Of a stretch of DNA of 64,000 nucleotides, positions 17,113 through 26,074 are shown piece by piece. Source of the stretch: Haladaptatus halobius (GTDB lineage: Archaea > Halobacteriota > Halobacteria > Halobacteriales > Haladaptataceae); contig NZ_CP085342.1 of NCBI RefSeq assembly GCF_020618475.1, positions 123,924 through 187,923 on the forward strand, written 5' to 3'. Each line of letters starts with the position of its first letter. Positions within the stretch are counted from its first letter, which is position 1. The notes beneath the pieces are model-generated. The model was not told where the DNA came from. It saw only the letters and a list, made by a program, of their open reading frames with translations, and ran no database searches. A program made the position numbers and the translations under genes.

Positions 17113-17406
17113 ATGGCCGAGAACAAAGACATCCACCAGAAGCCCGAGAAAACGGTTTTCCATACCGAGTTAGCTTCGGCTGATGACGGTGATCCGCAAG
17201 TCACTGTTGCGGAAGTAGTGGCAGAGCTTGAAGGGAAGAACACATCTGAACTAGCGCCGGTGTATGATGTGATCGATCACTTCGTCAGTAATCTATTTTC
17301 GAGTCCACCGCCCAAGGCTGCACAAGCCCAAATCGAGTTTACGTATGAGGGATATCGGATTACAATCCATCAGGATGGAATGGCAACATTTCGAAAAATC
17401 GCGTAA
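17113..17406 (+). CDS. HalOD1 output-domain protein
   Basis: 97-residue single HalOD1 domain: TVAEVVAELEGKNTSEL, then the signature LAPVYDVIDHFVSNLF (residues 54-69) and the hairpin QIEFTYEGYRITIHQDGMATFRK. The usual D-P-D-A-L after the isoleucine is replaced by DHFVSNL, a divergence from the canonical motif. It follows the HTH-10 gene on the same strand by 300 bases. The combination HTH-10, DUF7344, HalOD1 recurs at 49-58 kb, which suggests a shared signalling role. Confidence 0.83.
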   Translation: MAENKDIHQKPEKTVFHTELASADDGDPQVTVAEVVAELEGKNTSELAPVYDVIDHFVSNLFSSPPPKAAQAQIEFTYEGYRITIHQDGMATFRKIA

Positions 17407-17719
17407 TGTCGATCCCAATGCTCGCGGATCATTATCTCATCGAGTCTGGTACACGGAGTCAGATAATTCAGTATTGGAGAAACGTTCTCTTTTCCCTACT
17501 CGCTGTCGCAGAGTCGCTTGATATCAATGCAAGCAAGGCACTTGATGCTTCGCTTGCAAATAGTTGCGACGTGGGAGTAGGAGTAATAGAGAGAAAAAAG
17601 TCAAACCAGTCAAGAACGGTAGCGAGTTTTTGACTACTGAGATAGAACTGACTCGGACGCACTGTCTCAATTGGGAGCGTTCGAACCATTGTATCGATGC
17701 GTGAGTTCGTTTACAGTAT
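17407..17719. other. Intergenic, no supported gene
   Basis: A 75-codon plus-strand frame overlaps the HalOD1 stop (TAATG), but its product has no recognisable features and mixed composition. I do not call it. The opposite-strand frame 17689-17468 is equally weak. Confidence 0.4.
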
Positions 17720-18445
17720 TCAGATTTTTTTGAGTGCCGCAGTGTATGTGCGCTCAGATCCGTATCTTACCTCTACAACTTCCCATCCAGTCCCGACCGC
17801 TGCTTCTCGGAGTCGGTCAGGACTGAACAGACGGAACAGGAGCGTCTCTCGATCGTTTTTGTACTCTGTATGGTAGACGCGGTACGCAAGACCCGGTGTC
17901 GGATCATTGCGGTATCCGATGATCTCTGTGGTGGCGTCTCGCTCTGGATCGTAGCCATGTAACAACGCAGTTCCATCGGAAGTTGTAATAAATGCGAGAT
18001 CGCCTAAGAACTTCCGAAGACCTTGCATCGATCCGGTGAGGCCAATTTGCGTCCCGAACGCGTATGCTGACTGAAATCGATCACGAGCAAAGTTCTCACG
18101 CAGCTCGAACATATCAATATGACGTGCATCCCGAACCCCACGTTCGCGCATCGTTTCTACGAGATATTCGCTGATCTCGATCGCAACTGTTTCGAATTGC
18201 TCTTGGAAGTAGAGTGTATCTCGGCCCGCTCCCGCCCCGATGTCAAGCAATGGTCCGTCTAGCCATGATGTATCCCACTCACCAGCATCGCTCTCAGGAT
18301 CAAACTCGCCGAAATAGAATTGTTCAATCGGCTGTTCGCGGGTTTCTGTTCCGTCCTGGTCAATGAGCGGTTCATCTTGCTCTCCGTGGTAGTGGTCGCG
18401 GATCGCGTGACCAAGGGGATCGTCTCGTGACACAGTCTGTGACAC
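17720..18445 (-). CDS. Class I SAM-dependent methyltransferase
   Basis: 241-residue Rossmann-fold methyltransferase. Motif I is GPLLDIGAGAGRD (residues 64-76), the acidic residue of motif II lies in VAIEISEYLVETMRERGV, and the motif IV region is around QSAYAFGTQIGLTGS. The C-terminal part (YHTEYKNDRETLLFRLFSPDRLREAA) is the substrate-side strand seen in small-molecule methyltransferases. GTG 18445 is used as the start because the first helix begins directly after it. The substrate is not inferable. It is transcribed away from aspS. Confidence 0.88.
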   Translation of the reverse strand: MSQTVSRDDPLGHAIRDHYHGEQDEPLIDQDGTETREQPIEQFYFGEFDPESDAGEWDTSWLDGPLLDIGAGAGRDTLYFQEQFETVAIEISEYLVETMRERGVRDARHIDMFELRENFARDRFQSAYAFGTQIGLTGSMQGLRKFLGDLAFITTSDGTALLHGYDPERDATTEIIGYRNDPTPGLAYRVYHTEYKNDRETLLFRLFSPDRLREAAVGTGWEVVEVRYGSERTYTAALKKI

Positions 18446-18553
18446 ACTATCAAATATAATAAAACTGGCTTGTTAGTCGGTACCGAGTCACGAAGACTGC
18501 AGCTACCAACACCACAGATCTGAACCGGAGACAATCTAGTAGATCCAATTGCA

Positions 18554-18575
18554 TGTTTATCCAGAAACGTGCAAC
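18554..18575 (+). repeat. TGTTT-N4-AGAAACGTGCAAC motif, copy 1
   Basis: A 22-base motif with identical 5-base and 13-base conserved parts and a variable 4-base spacer. The other copies are at 20339-20360 and 21396-21417, all on the plus strand. Confidence 0.7.
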
Positions 18576-18766
18576 GGAAGTAGATGAGTATGACTGCTTG
18601 GACGTTAGCACTATATACTAACTATGGACGGCCGTTTCTGACCTTCATCTGACGGATGAATCAGCTACCGCTCTCGGTATCCAATTTCTCGGCGGGCTAG
18701 TTCCAGATCGGCTACGCAAATAGGGAAGAGTTTTACACTAGGGGATTTGATAGTTGTATAACTAAT

Positions 18767-18880
18767 GGCGACAGCGTTCCACGTGGTCGCGCCTGCCGGA
18801 TCCCGGCAGTGCCGACGTTGGCTTTCTCCACCAGTTACTGTCGCCTCGAACGCCAATAATGCGCCTGCGTGAGCAGGTGC
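18767..18880 (+). ncRNA. Candidate structured leader or small RNA upstream of aspS
   Basis: GGCGACAG (18767-18774) pairs perfectly with CTGTCGCC (18838-18845). It encloses a 7-bp hairpin CTGCCGG/CCGGCAG (18793-18809). A third stem, GCGCCTGC (18861-18868) with GCAGGTGC (18873-18880), follows immediately. A TTTTACA box at about 18731 could place transcription start just before the first stem. The element ends about 90 bases before the aspS start. It could be a regulatory leader, an independent small RNA or a short leader peptide gene, since ATG 18766 opens 36 codons. Confidence 0.4.
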
Positions 18881-18968
18881 ACCCACATTCTCCCACTGAT
18901 TGCTAGCCCGCTACAATTCGGCGAGGCTCCCGTATCGCGTCTGACTATCGGTACGAGCTACTCACGAC

Positions 18969-20279
18969 ATGATCGAACGAACCTACACCGACGAAATCAC
19001 ATCCGAATCCGACGGCATCGCAACGACAATCGCAGGGCACGTCCACGAGCTTCGTGACATCGGTGGACTCATCTTCGTCATCCTTCGCGACCGAAAAGGA
19101 CTCCTCCAAGTCGTTTTCAAAGAAGACGACGACCCTGCGTTGTTCGAACAGGCAACAGAACTCAACTACGAAGATATCGTCAAAATACGGGGCACGGCAG
19201 CGGCAACAGAGCAAGCACATCGAGGAGTGGAGCTCGTTCCTGACAAGCTTACACTCTTGAGCGGAGCACACACTCCGCTTCCAATGGACGTCGCAAAGGA
19301 CACCGACGCGAACCTCGGCACACGTCTGGATAAACGATACGTCGACGTTCGAGCCCCAGAGACCAGAGCCGTGTTCGCGCTCCGGTCGACACTCCTTACG
19401 GCGATGCGCGAGTGGTTCGTCGCGAAAGACTTCGAGGAGGTTGACACGCCGGCTCTCTCTGCCGCCGGAGCGGAAGGAGGTGCCGATCTGTTCCCGGTCG
19501 TGTATTACGATCGAGAAGCGTTCCTTTCACAAAGTCCTCAGTTGTACAAGCAGATGTTGGTTGCTGCTGGGTTCGATCGGCTCTTCGAGGTCGGCCACGC
19601 ATTCCGGGCGGAAGACTTTGCGACGTCCCGCCACGTCTCCGAAATCTCGATGTTCGACGTCGAACTCGGATATATCGAGAGTCACCACGACGTAATGGAC
19701 GTGCAAGAAGAATCGTTACGGTACACTCTCGAGCGCGTCGTTGACGATGCCGCCAGTGAACTCGACCTCTTAGATGTCGAGTTAATCGTTCCCACGGATG
19801 ACTTTCCGCGCATTTCGTTCGAGGAAGCCCAGACGATTCTCCGTGAGGAGTACGACCATCGTCCTGACGACCAAACTGATCTGGATACACGCGGGGAGAA
19901 ACTCCTCGGGAAGTACTTTGCCGAGCGAGGGCATCCAGCGATTTTCGTCGTTGGATACCCTGATGAGAAGTTCTATTACCGGCAGGACGTTCCCGGCGAC
20001 GCCATTGCGTCTCGAAAGTTCGACCTCCTCTATCGCGGCCAAGAGCTCTCCTCGGGTGGCCAGCGTGAACATGACCTCGACCGACTCACAAAAACGATGG
20101 AACAACAGGGCGTCGACCCTGCTGATTTCGAGTTCTATCTCGATGCGTTCCGCTACGGTGTTCCGCCACATGGTGGGTATGGGTTAGGAATCGACCGCTT
20201 GGTGCAGCAGGTGGCCGACCTCGACAACATCAAGGAAGCGATTTTGTTCCCACGAGATCCGGACCGACTGACGCCATAG
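18969..20279 (+). CDS. aspS: Aspartyl-tRNA synthetase, probably non-discriminating
   Basis: 436-residue archaeal-type class IIb synthetase that charges tRNA with aspartate. An OB-fold anticodon-binding domain (1-105) precedes the catalytic core. Motif 2 lies around EVGHAFRAEDFATSRHVSE, the specificity loop is SSGGQREHD, and motif 3 is GGYGLGIDRLVQQ. The position equivalent to Trp26 of the discriminating Thermococcus enzyme is His26 here (GHVHE). From the literature I recall, His at that site relaxes recognition so that tRNA-Asn is also aspartylated for later amidation by GatCAB. The gene is a core chromosomal function, although it lies inside the 32-kb segment bounded by inverted repeats. Confidence 0.95.
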   Translation: MIERTYTDEITSESDGIATTIAGHVHELRDIGGLIFVILRDRKGLLQVVFKEDDDPALFEQATELNYEDIVKIRGTAAATEQAHRGVELVPDKLTLLSGAHTPLPMDVAKDTDANLGTRLDKRYVDVRAPETRAVFALRSTLLTAMREWFVAKDFEEVDTPALSAAGAEGGADLFPVVYYDREAFLSQSPQLYKQMLVAAGFDRLFEVGHAFRAEDFATSRHVSEISMFDVELGYIESHHDVMDVQEESLRYTLERVVDDAASELDLLDVELIVPTDDFPRISFEEAQTILREEYDHRPDDQTDLDTRGEKLLGKYFAERGHPAIFVVGYPDEKFYYRQDVPGDAIASRKFDLLYRGQELSSGGQREHDLDRLTKTMEQQGVDPADFEFYLDAFRYGVPPHGGYGLGIDRLVQQVADLDNIKEAILFPRDPDRLTP

Positions 20280-20338
20280 TAGGATAAAACGGGAGGGAAC
20301 TCCTGTTTCAAACGTCGTTGAGAGGTATGATGATTGTA

Positions 20339-20360
20339 TGTTTGGATAGAAACGTGCAAC
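20339..20360 (+). repeat. TGTTT-N4-AGAAACGTGCAAC motif, copy 2
   Basis: Second copy, 60 bases after the aspS stop codon and before the creatininase gene. Same orientation as copies 1 and 3. Confidence 0.7.
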
Positions 20361-20551
20361 TCACTCAGTGGTGTCTTCGCCAATACGCAGCGGGTGTGTG
20401 TGGCTGGCGTGATGGGCTTGTTGCGGTGGGGTTCATGGTTCATACGTATCGTGCCAGCGCCGAGACGGGGACAGATGTATATAACTAACTCTATATGAAA
20501 TAACCCATACATTCACGTTTATACTATCAGAGCTAAGACAGAGGTGTGCGG

Positions 20552-21310
20552 ATGCCTTCTCAACGCTCAGTACTCCTTGAGGAGTACACATGGCCAGAGG
20601 TAGAAACCGCTCTTGAACAAGGAACGCGGACGGTGGTTGTCGCCGTCGGCGCGGTCGAACAGCACGGGCCGCACCTCCCACTCATCATGGACACACTCGC
20701 TGGCGACGAACTCGCACGGCGCATCGCCGAGGAACTCGGCGACGCACTGGCCGCGCCGACGATTCGCCCGGGGTGTTCGGGCCACCACATGGAGTTCCCG
20801 GGGACGATAACGGTGCCGGCCGAGACGCTGATGGACGTGATTCGCTCGTACTGTCGGTCGCTCGACGAACACGGGTTTGAACACGTCGTCCTCGTGCCGA
20901 CGCACGGCGGAAACTTCGCGCCGGTCAACACCGTCGCCCCAGAAATCGCCCGCGAAATCGACGCGAACGTCATCGCCGTCGCGGATCTCCACGAACTCAT
21001 GGAGCTACAGAACGAGGGGCTTCGAGCGGGTGGCGTCGAGTACGAGGAACCGGTGATTCACGCGGGGGCCGCCGAAACCGCTGTCGTACTGGCGGTCGAG
21101 GAAGGACTCGTCAGGACCGACGAACTCGAAGTCGGAACCGAGGGCGAAATATCGACTGCACGGCTCCTGAGCGAGGGATTCGCGGCGATCACCGAGAATG
21201 GCGTTCTCGGCGACCCGCGAGAAGCGACTCAGGAAGCGGGGGAAGCCATTCTCGAGACAGTAGCGACCGCATATGCTGCCCAAATCGAAGCCGAGCGCGA
21301 TGCAATCTGA
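20552..21310 (+). CDS. Creatininase-family amidohydrolase
   Basis: 252-residue metal-dependent amidohydrolase. The metal ligands of the family are visible: Glu36 and His38 in GAVEQHGPHLP, Asp47 in IMDTLAGDE, His in PTHGGNFAPVN and Glu in HAGAAETAVVL. In archaea this family includes the ArfB deformylase of riboflavin/F420 synthesis as well as enzymes of unknown substrate, and sequence alone does not decide. ATG 20552 is preferred to GTG 20546. The gene is clearly more GC-rich than the flanking DNA and is framed by two copies of the AGAAACGTGCAAC motif. Confidence 0.88.
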   Translation: MPSQRSVLLEEYTWPEVETALEQGTRTVVVAVGAVEQHGPHLPLIMDTLAGDELARRIAEELGDALAAPTIRPGCSGHHMEFPGTITVPAETLMDVIRSYCRSLDEHGFEHVVLVPTHGGNFAPVNTVAPEIAREIDANVIAVADLHELMELQNEGLRAGGVEYEEPVIHAGAAETAVVLAVEEGLVRTDELEVGTEGEISTARLLSEGFAAITENGVLGDPREATQEAGEAILETVATAYAAQIEAERDAI

Positions 21311-21395
21311 AAACGGCAGTCGGAATCTGCCTCATTCTGCAGTGAGACACTCCCCTGTTGACAGGAGAGAACGGGCGACGTTGGTTCGTGTTGCG

Positions 21396-21417
21396 TGTTT
21401 ACGTAGAAACGTGCAAC
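21396..21417 (+). repeat. TGTTT-N4-AGAAACGTGCAAC motif, copy 3
   Basis: Third copy, about 105 bases before the frameshifted tyrosine recombinase gene. Confidence 0.7.
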
Positions 21418-21521
21418 TCAATCACTTTCCAACCCGTGATACGCCCGAAACCATGCGATTCAACTTCTCGATAGCGCCATCCCCAACCTCTCTATTGCAT
21501 GAAAATCCTGATTAACACGCA

Positions 21522-22105
21522 ATGAGGACGGAACGGAACAAAGACGGGACGTCCAACGCCTGGCTCAGTCGGGAGGAATACCGCGCGATCCCGCGCGCCG
21601 CCGATTCATTCGAACACGAGATCGCCATTCGCTTGATGGGCGACTGCGGCCTTCGCGTGACAGAAGTGCTCGGCGTCACGCCCTCAGACATCTCGCGGAT
21701 GGATGACGGACGCCACTACGAGCTAGAGATCACAAATGGCAAGGACACGACCGGGAGCTACGACGGTGGCAAGCAACGTGAGACATGGTTGCCCGTCGAG
21801 GTCGAGGCAACGATCAATCGCTACGTCCAGCAGGCCGGTGTTCGGGACGACGACCCCTGATTGGACGGTCGAAACGTACGGTGCAGGACTGGGTTGAGCA
21901 GGCCGCCGACCACGCTGCCGAGGAAACGGACAACGACGACTATCGGCGCGTCTCAACACACGATCTCCGCCGCTGCTGGGCGAACCACCTCCTTGTCGAA
22001 GGGAACATCTCACCGCGCATTGTGATGGCGCTCGGTGGCTGGTCGAGCTATGACGCGATTGAGCCGTATCTGGCTGCATCCACTGAAGCGAATATCATCG
22101 AGTAG
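21522..22105 (+). pseudogene. Tyrosine recombinase/integrase, frameshifted
   Basis: Two overlapping frames together encode about 194 residues of a phage-integrase/XerC-like catalytic domain. Frame one (21522-21860) has the first catalytic Arg in DCGLRVTEVLGV and ends DDDP-stop. The second frame resumes exactly there as LIDRSKRTVQDW-like sequence and contains STHDLRRCWANHLL (HxxR), GGWSSYD and the nucleophile Tyr in IEPYL. The break is at a run of four C at about 21855-21858, and a fifth C would restore the frame. The N-terminal core-binding domain is absent. It may be truly inactivated, phase-variable, or a sequencing error. Confidence 0.82.
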
Positions 22106-22298
22106 ACGAGCGCTGTTGAGCTGTGAGCGGCCAATCAAAGGCCGAGAATCATACCCAAGGAATCCATAAGCGGCAGTGCGATTAGCCAGGTACCTCCGGG
22201 TAAGATAAATCTGTGCGCAATGTGGTGCGTACCTGCCATCGAGTCACGCTATCGTATGTCAATAAAAACCATAGGGTGACGCCTGTTACCTACCCCCA

Positions 22299-22946
22299 AT
22301 GACGGACACCTTGCACGACGAAATTGACTTCGAGACCAACCTCTCCGTGGATTCTCTATTTCCACAAACAATGGAAACTACTCGACTCCGTTTTGAACGG
22401 CTGTGCGAGGACACTGTTTCAATACGAACCCTCTTTACTCATCTTGCACGTGGGGAAAATATTGAGGAAGAGACCAAGTACGTCCTCTGGGCACCTCATT
22501 TCTCGCTTCACGATACCCAATCCCTCCTCGAACAAGCTGACGAGCACTGGCGCGATGGCGAGGCGGCGAACTACATCGTTCGTCCCCGACCTGGGGAAGA
22601 TGGAGCAGGTGAACTAGCTGGGAAAACGGAGTTAGCAATCGACTGGCATCGCCGCGCTGGTGAACTTGCAGTATTTCTCCGTAAGCCGTTTTGGGGACGT
22701 GGCTATGCGGATGAGTGTTTCCATGCTCTGTCAGAGCTTGCGTTTACGCAGCTTGACCTGGAGGTCGTCGAGGCTGAGTGTGCGGTCGCCAACGACCGAT
22801 CACGCCGAGCTATCGAGAAGTTCATTGAGGCACATGGCGGGGAATACGCAGGTGTCCTTCGAAATTGGCGGATTCCCGACGGTGGTGAGCCACTTGATTC
22901 GCACCACTTCTCGATCACGCAAGAACAGTATCTCACCCAGAAGTAG
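22299..22946 (+). CDS. RimJ/RimL-like GNAT acetyltransferase
   Basis: 215-residue acetyl-CoA-dependent N-acetyltransferase. After an N-terminal acidic extension the fold begins at METTRLRFERL. The acetyl-CoA loop is FWGRGYADECFHALSELAF (Q/R-x-x-G-x-G/A type) and is followed by LEVVEAECAVANDRSRRAIEKFIEAHGG. It is the first of three related acetyltransferases (22299, 23004, 25039) around a DegT aminotransferase. The closest relative in the window is 25039-25668, which shares the E-K-Y/F-x-E-x-x-G-G tail. The substrate could be a ribosomal or other protein N-terminus, or an amino sugar. Confidence 0.88.
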   Translation: MTDTLHDEIDFETNLSVDSLFPQTMETTRLRFERLCEDTVSIRTLFTHLARGENIEEETKYVLWAPHFSLHDTQSLLEQADEHWRDGEAANYIVRPRPGEDGAGELAGKTELAIDWHRRAGELAVFLRKPFWGRGYADECFHALSELAFTQLDLEVVEAECAVANDRSRRAIEKFIEAHGGEYAGVLRNWRIPDGGEPLDSHHFSITQEQYLTQK

Positions 22947-23003
22947 CCTTTCTCCATGTGGCGAAGACAAGGATATTAACCACTGTTCCATGTAATTCCT
23001 GCT

Positions 23004-23555
23004 ATGCCTGGTGTAGCGTTCTTGCGAGGAGATCGGGTCACACTCCGAACGATCGAACACGAAGATATCGCCATCATTCAACGGGCATACAATGAGCCAG
23101 ACTTCCAGCAGGGGTTCTTGATTGAATCTCCGGTAAACCAACATATGATTGAAGAGCGTATCGAGGAGACTGTTGAAGAAGACGACGACAGTATCTTTCT
23201 CCTCACCTGTGTCGATGAGAATCCCATTGGAGGTGTCTCCGTACGGAAGATGCGGCAATCTCATGGCATGCTCGCCTATTGGCTCCTCCCCGAAGAGCGC
23301 GGCCAGGGATATATGACCGAGAGTGCAGCACTCTTGGTCAATCACGCGTTTACGTCAGTCGGCCTTCACCGCATTTTCGCATGGATGATCGACGATAACG
23401 AGGCCTCCCAAGCCGTGCTTCAGCGGCTCGGATTCACCCACGAGGGGACGTACCGTGAACATGTTTTCACTCGGGGTGCATACCACGATACTGAACACTA
23501 CGGCCTCCTCGAAACAGAATGGAAGGGAATCGATCCCACTCTTCAGGACCACTGA
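23004..23555 (+). CDS. RimJ/RimL-like GNAT acetyltransferase
   Basis: 183-residue GNAT protein with all elements of the ribosomal-protein-alanine acetyltransferase type: VTLRTIEHEDIAIIQRAYN, the acetyl-CoA loop LLPEERGQGYMTESAALLVNHAF, GLHRIFAWMIDDNEASQAVLQRLGFTHEGTYREHVF, and the C-terminal HYGLLETEW. It lies 57 bases after the previous GNAT gene on the same strand and may be co-transcribed. The substrate is not inferable. Confidence 0.9.
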   Translation: MPGVAFLRGDRVTLRTIEHEDIAIIQRAYNEPDFQQGFLIESPVNQHMIEERIEETVEEDDDSIFLLTCVDENPIGGVSVRKMRQSHGMLAYWLLPEERGQGYMTESAALLVNHAFTSVGLHRIFAWMIDDNEASQAVLQRLGFTHEGTYREHVFTRGAYHDTEHYGLLETEWKGIDPTLQDH

Positions 23556-23744
23556 GAACCGGCAATGACAGTCTCTACGTCATCTCGACTGCTCGACTGC
23601 TCGACTGTTGGATAAATGATGGCTATGACGAGATAGAATCCACAGATTCGGTTTGAAGAGGAGATTAAACAAGCATGTCAGCCATATCAGTAGCTGCGAC
23701 GTGTCGAAAGTCATATCTCGCTCACAGCCAGTCAGTCGTGGCGA

Positions 23745-24836
23745 TCAAACTGCATCACGTCGGCGAGATTTTACATACTCGTGGACACTCGTCGTGATCT
23801 GGTCGAGCTCATCCGCTGCGAGGTGCGGATGCACCGGGAGGGCAAGCACTCGATTCGATAGCCGATCGGCAGTCGGCAATTGGACATCGTGATCTCGGTA
23901 TGCTGGCTGGCGGTGAATCGGCGTCTCATAGTAGACGCCCGTCGCAACGCCATGTTCGGTAAGGTGCGTCCGAAGGCTGTCTCGCTGTTCGGTCTGGATT
24001 GTGTAGATATGGTAGACGTGGCGTCGATTCGCGGGCTCGACTGGCGTCTCGACGATCCCCTCCAGTTGGGATGTGAGCTGCTGAGCGTTCTGTCGTCGTG
24101 CGTCGGTATATCCTGGGAGTTTTTCGAGTTGCGCACGCCCAATGGCGGCAGTCACATCCGACATACAGAAATTATGACCGAGCCCATCGTAGCCGTCCTC
24201 TGTCTTGCCGTGTTCGATAAATGAGCGAGCGCGCTCTGCAACTGCTGAATCATCAGTCACTACCATGCCACCCTCTCCAGTCGTCATGTTCTTCGAGGCG
24301 AAAAACGAGAAGCACGCTGCATCCCCGAGCGATCCGACTGGTTCCCCATTGTACTGTGCGCTGTGAGCTTGGGCAGCATCTTCGATAATCAGGAAGTCGT
24401 GCTCGTCTGACAGCTCACGTAGATAATCCATCTCACAGGGAAGCCCGAAGGCATGGACGGCGAGCACTGCATCAATCTGTTCACCGTCACGGAGACGCTG
24501 CTCAAACGCCTCGCAATCAATGTTGTAGGTGTCAGCTCTGATGTCGACGAACGTCGGGGTAGCACCACACCATCGAATCGCGTTCGCACTCGCAATGAAC
24601 GAGAATGGAGTCGTTGCAATCCGATCACTTTCTCCAAGTCCGAGTGCGTGAAAGGCAGTGTGAAGTGCAGTCGTTCCGTTTGCGGTTGCAATCGCGTGGT
24701 TTGTATCACAGAAGGTTGCAAACTCCGTTTCGAACGCATTGACTTCGGGGCCACGTGTGAGCTGCCCACGTTCGAAAACCGTCGCAATCTGATCCAGTTC
24801 GGCATCGCCAAGTGTTGGTGCTGCGAGAGGAATCAT
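23745..24836 (-). CDS. DegT/DnrJ/EryC1/StrS-family aminotransferase
   Basis: 363-residue PLP-dependent aminotransferase that usually converts a nucleotide-linked keto-sugar to an amino sugar. The N-terminus IPLAAPTLGDAELD is canonical. The PLP-contacting segment is LIIEDAAQAHSA (Asp153), and the Schiff-base lysine is Lys182 in FFASKNMTTGEGGM. ATG 24836 is chosen because the conserved N-terminus starts there, not at the upstream 24890 frame opening. With acetyltransferases on both sides, a joint role in making an N-acetylated amino sugar for a surface glycan is plausible but not shown. Confidence 0.92.
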   Translation of the reverse strand: MIPLAAPTLGDAELDQIATVFERGQLTRGPEVNAFETEFATFCDTNHAIATANGTTALHTAFHALGLGESDRIATTPFSFIASANAIRWCGATPTFVDIRADTYNIDCEAFEQRLRDGEQIDAVLAVHAFGLPCEMDYLRELSDEHDFLIIEDAAQAHSAQYNGEPVGSLGDAACFSFFASKNMTTGEGGMVVTDDSAVAERARSFIEHGKTEDGYDGLGHNFCMSDVTAAIGRAQLEKLPGYTDARRQNAQQLTSQLEGIVETPVEPANRRHVYHIYTIQTEQRDSLRTHLTEHGVATGVYYETPIHRQPAYRDHDVQLPTADRLSNRVLALPVHPHLAADELDQITTSVHEYVKSRRRDAV

Positions 24837-25038
24837 CTGAAACTTCGTATGCAACGATAGTCGGTAAAAAAGTTCGCCCGAGATTACCACATTCTGTCAA
24901 GAATCTCGGCGCATGAGTGATTCGCTGTTTAGAAACTCAATTCATACTAACACATAAAAATACATAAGTTCTTCGGCATACTTGAACGCTACCAATGAGC
25001 TTTCTATCTCGTGTATTCAACGGATAGCTGGAATTGTA

Positions 25039-25668
25039 ATGGTACACCAACTCTTCCCTGAACGAATCGAGACACGACGGCTGCTCTTTGAACGAGTTAG
25101 TCACGAACTGGTGGATCCGTTTGAGTTATATGATCTTGTTAGTCGAGACGGGTGGCAGAAGGATTCAACCGAGCATATGCCGTGGTTTCGGTTCAAACAC
25201 CTCGACCACGTTGCCGGGTTCATAGATAAAGCTGAACAGGAATGGGCTGACCGGGATACTGCTCGATACCTTCTGCGGTCGAAAGACGAAGGGGGAGAGC
25301 TGGTTGGCCTGACAGCCTATGGTCCGGAATGGAAAGAACGACGGGCAGGATCAGGTATCGTGATAGCGAAACAGTATTGGGGGCGAGAATATGGCGTTGA
25401 GCGAGCGTCTGCGTTTATTGAATTGACGTTCGAACAGTACGATCTAGACGCGTACTATACTACCTGTAGTGCTCGTAACGAACCGTCCCGCCGAATGATC
25501 GAAAAATACGTCGAGAAGTATGGTGGCCGCCACGAAGGATTGTTGCGCCAGCACTCACCTCGCCCGAACGGTGAAATCACCGATCAGCATCGGTTTACTA
25601 TCCTGCAAAGTGAATACGAGGATGCAACCGAGTGTATGGATACACTTGAATTTGATATTAAACAGTAG
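25039..25668 (+). CDS. RimJ/RimL-like GNAT acetyltransferase
   Basis: 209-residue GNAT protein starting at ATG 25039 (MVHQLFPERIETRRLLFERV). The acetyl-CoA loop is KQYWGREYGVERASAFIELTF, in which the usual G-x-G/A is altered to GREYG. The C-terminal part YTTCSARNEPSRRMIEKYVEKYGG matches that of the 22299 protein, so the two are paralogs. It is divergent from the DegT gene, with AT-rich promoter DNA (24900-24980) between them. Confidence 0.87.
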   Translation: MVHQLFPERIETRRLLFERVSHELVDPFELYDLVSRDGWQKDSTEHMPWFRFKHLDHVAGFIDKAEQEWADRDTARYLLRSKDEGGELVGLTAYGPEWKERRAGSGIVIAKQYWGREYGVERASAFIELTFEQYDLDAYYTTCSARNEPSRRMIEKYVEKYGGRHEGLLRQHSPRPNGEITDQHRFTILQSEYEDATECMDTLEFDIKQ

Positions 25669-26074
25669 ATTTACACTCGCTACTCGACATCAACTCGGTT
25701 TTCTACTCCCTAAGCTCGTAAGCGAAAGTGAGTTCGGCCGGGCCGCGACCCCTCGGGGAAGCGCAAAATCTATTCCTGCCGCACACGGGGGTAATCGTCG
25801 AAAACCGGACGTCGTTCGTCTGCGGTCTACTCAAGCGGCTTTGCTATCTACTGACCGCGATCAATTCATAGCTATTGACACGCATTTGAATCGAGGATAT
25901 CCCGCTTAAGTCACTTATTGCCTGAACCTCAGGGTTTTGCCGTTCAAGAATGTTGCAATCGGCTCGCCGGTTTTAAACGGAAATATCTCCATGATTCCTC
26001 GTAGAAGTTGATTTGACCGTATCTGATTTAAGACCAAAAGCTCTTATTGGATAGGTGTAACTTTATACATTATA
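25669..26074. other. Intergenic; GC-to-AT transition
   Basis: No gene is seen. The left 250 bases resemble the surrounding composition; after about 25900 the DNA becomes AT-rich and stays so to 29.2 kb. This is a likely left boundary of the foreign block. I looked for a tRNA fragment and found none. Confidence 0.45.

Larger units (their letters stand above)
18446..18968. other. 520-base region upstream of aspS
   Basis: No protein gene is supported. It contains one copy of the TGTTT-N4-AGAAACGTGCAAC motif (18554) and a strongly structured stretch (18767-18880), both listed separately. Confidence 0.5.

Noticed and set aside
17406..17633. 75-codon frame overlapping the HalOD1 stop
   Set aside because: Stop-start overlap is suggestive, but the product shows no features and the opposite strand is equally open.
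25669..26074. Possible tRNA remnant at the edge of the AT-rich block
   Set aside because: Looked for a TPsiC arm and acceptor stem; none found that pairs, so no attachment site is claimed.
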